From CAZEYT01 sp964516295 (GTDB lineage Bacteria; Verrucomicrobiota; Verrucomicrobiia; Chthoniobacterales; Terrimicrobiaceae): a stretch of 33,457 nt of DNA. The stretch lies in contig CAZEYT010000029.1 in the NCBI GenBank assembly GCA_964516295.1, positions 1-33,457 of the forward strand. Direction: 5' to 3'. The first letter of the stretch is position 1, and the number at the start of each line of letters is the position of its first letter. Shown here piece after piece: positions 32,581-33,457 of the stretch. The translations under genes were made by a program, and so were the position numbers. Below the pieces are notes generated by a model. It did not search any database. It was not told the DNA's origin and worked only from the letters and a program-made list of their open reading frames with translations.

Positions 32581-32796
32581 TCAACGACGGGGTTTCCAGA
32601 GCGCCGCATCAACACAGGCCCAGATGTGAATGATCCATCCGAGGGTGCCGAAGCTGATGAACCACACGACGCCCGCTCCGATGAAAAACAGAAGCGCGGC
32701 GAGGACACGGCCTTGGACGATCTGCCCGAGACCCGGGATAAAAAAGCTGCAGAGGGCGGCGATGACGTTTCCGGCGGTTCCTTGTCCAGTGCTCAT
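32581..32796 (-). CDS. Small two-helix membrane protein (TM2-like)
   Basis: A 71-aa protein with two hydrophobic helices. The first begins with Phe-Ile-Pro-Gly-Leu-Gly-Gln-Ile-Val-Gln-Gly, which resembles the Pro-Gly-Leu-Gly-Gln start of TM2-type and related small membrane proteins. The second (about 44-64) is Trp/Ile-rich. ATG 32796 is preferred over TTG 32802. It lies after the rplC terminator and two bases before the aldehyde dehydrogenase, and thus may head the long minus-strand gene run. Function unknown. Confidence 0.75.
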   Translation of the reverse strand: MSTGQGTAGNVIAALCSFFIPGLGQIVQGRVLAALLFFIGAGVVWFISFGTLGWIIHIWACVDAALWKPRR

Positions 32797-32849
32797 TGGC
32801 AAAGTATCCGACGCCGCGTTGCGGGCCGCAACAGGAATTGCTCGGCCCG

Positions 32850-32885
32850 GAAAACGAAAAAGGGGCCACCAGGAACGGTGGCCCC
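32850..32885 (-). terminator. Rho-independent terminator after rplC
   Basis: On the minus strand a perfect 9-bp GC-rich stem (GGGGCCACC, loop GTTCCT, GGTGGCCCC) is followed by TTTTTCGTTTT. It lies about 30 bases after the rplC stop. This is the strongest intrinsic terminator in the window and separates rplC from the genes downstream. Confidence 0.92.
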
Positions 32886-32916
32886 CATCTCGTGAGGGAA
32901 TTGGTTGAGAAAAAAA

Positions 32917-33457
32917 CTACTTCTTCGCCGCCGTCTTTTTCTTGGAAGGCCGGACGATCACGTAAGATCCGCGCGCTCCGGGGATTGCGCCGCTGACGAC
33001 GATCACGCCTTCTTCACCGCGCACTTGGAGCACGCGAAGATTCTGGAGCGTCACGCGCTCGTCACCCATGTGACCCGGCATGCCCATGTTTTTCCAGACG
33101 CGGCCCGGGGTCGAGCGGTTGCCGATGGCGCCGTTCCGGCGGTGCATCGTCGAGCCGTGGCTGGCGGGCTGGCCGCCGAAATTGTGCTTTTTGATTGTGC
33201 CCTGGAAGCCCTTGCCCTTCGACTGTCCGATAACGTCGACGAACTGGCCGGCTTCGAAGATGGTCACAGCCAGATCGACGGATTCGGGAGCGGCCTCGCC
33301 CTCGGCGAGACGGAACTCACGGATGAAGCGCTTCGGGGTGGATGAGGATTTGGCGAAGTGCCCGGTCTGGGCTTTGGAAACCCGCTGGGGTTTCTGGTCG
33401 CCGAACCCGACCTGGACGGCTGTATAGCCGTCTTTTTCGGCGGTTTTTGCCTGCAGA
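32917..33457 (-). CDS. rplC: 50S ribosomal protein L3 (5' end outside window)
   Basis: The C-terminal 180 residues or so of ribosomal protein L3, an early-assembling 23S rRNA-binding protein near the peptidyl-transferase centre. Visible blocks are Asp-Gly-Tyr-Thr-Ala-Val-Gln-Val-Gly-Phe-Gly, Gly-Lys-Gly-Phe-Gln-Gly-Thr-Ile-Lys, and the Gly-Asn-Arg..Pro-Gly-Arg-Val-Trp-Lys-Asn-Met-Gly-Met-Pro-Gly-His-Met-Gly segment. The protein ends with a basic, Lys-rich tail. About 30 N-terminal residues lie beyond the right edge. A terminator follows at once, so no rplD/rplW follows as in the classical S10 operon. Confidence 0.96.
   Translation of the reverse strand, partial: LQAKTAEKDGYTAVQVGFGDQKPQRVSKAQTGHFAKSSSTPKRFIREFRLAEGEAAPESVDLAVTIFEAGQFVDVIGQSKGKGFQGTIKKHNFGGQPASHGSTMHRRNGAIGNRSTPGRVWKNMGMPGHMGDERVTLQNLRVLQVRGEEGVIVVSGAIPGARGSYVIVRPSKKKTAAKK

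Overview
The window is a densely packed, visibly GC-rich bacterial chromosome segment, most likely from a Gram-negative member of Verrucomicrobiota or a close PVC relative. This is an inference. It rests on a fused LpxC-FabZ gene next to lpxA (lipid A synthesis), a secreted multi-CBM family 9 cellulase, cytochrome b with a fused cytochrome c, and the near absence of Shine-Dalgarno motifs. No rRNA, tRNA, CRISPR array, transposase or phage gene was seen.

Layout. (1) Positions 1-4143 (+) hold a respiratory operon with stop/start overlaps throughout: the tail of an upstream gene, cytochrome oxidase subunit III, an unassigned membrane protein, a diheme lipoprotein cytochrome c, a Tat-dependent Rieske protein and a cytochrome b-cytochrome c fusion. 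Together they should carry electrons from quinol through a bc/b6f-like complex to a haem-copper oxidase. (2) Positions 4144-7069 hold a short family A DNA polymerase (-) divergent from dinB (+). (3) Positions 7073-11742 hold a LytS/LytTR-type two-component pair (-) divergent from a large GH9 cellulase (+). (4) Positions 11750-16735 are a mosaic: an aldo/keto reductase and an FAD monooxygenase, each broken by several lesions, flank intact bioA and a CPBP membrane protease. (5) Positions 16736-23019 (+) hold a tight operon of ene-reductase, comF, accD, folC, an APC permease and an unassigned secreted protein. Its start has a promoter with almost no leader and a palindrome over the start codon. 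(6) Positions 32796 down to 23021 (-) hold a long, closely spaced run: small membrane protein, aldehyde dehydrogenase, LolD-like ATPase, cNMP-binding protein, lpxC-fabZ, lpxA, gatC, gatA, a beta-helix/degenerate AAA+/zinc-ribbon protein and a serine hydrolase. (7) The right edge holds rplC (-, 5' end outside the window), followed by a strong intrinsic terminator.

Most noteworthy are the predicted secondary-structure-rich beta-helix protein fused to an AAA+ domain that has lost both Walker A and Walker B catalytic residues; the two multiply broken oxidoreductase genes, one with a 14-bp tandem duplication and one with an in-frame stop; the cytochrome b-c fusion with an altered Qo motif; and rplC ending its own transcription unit rather than leading into rplD. 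The longest stretch without any gene or gene remnant is just over 100 bases.
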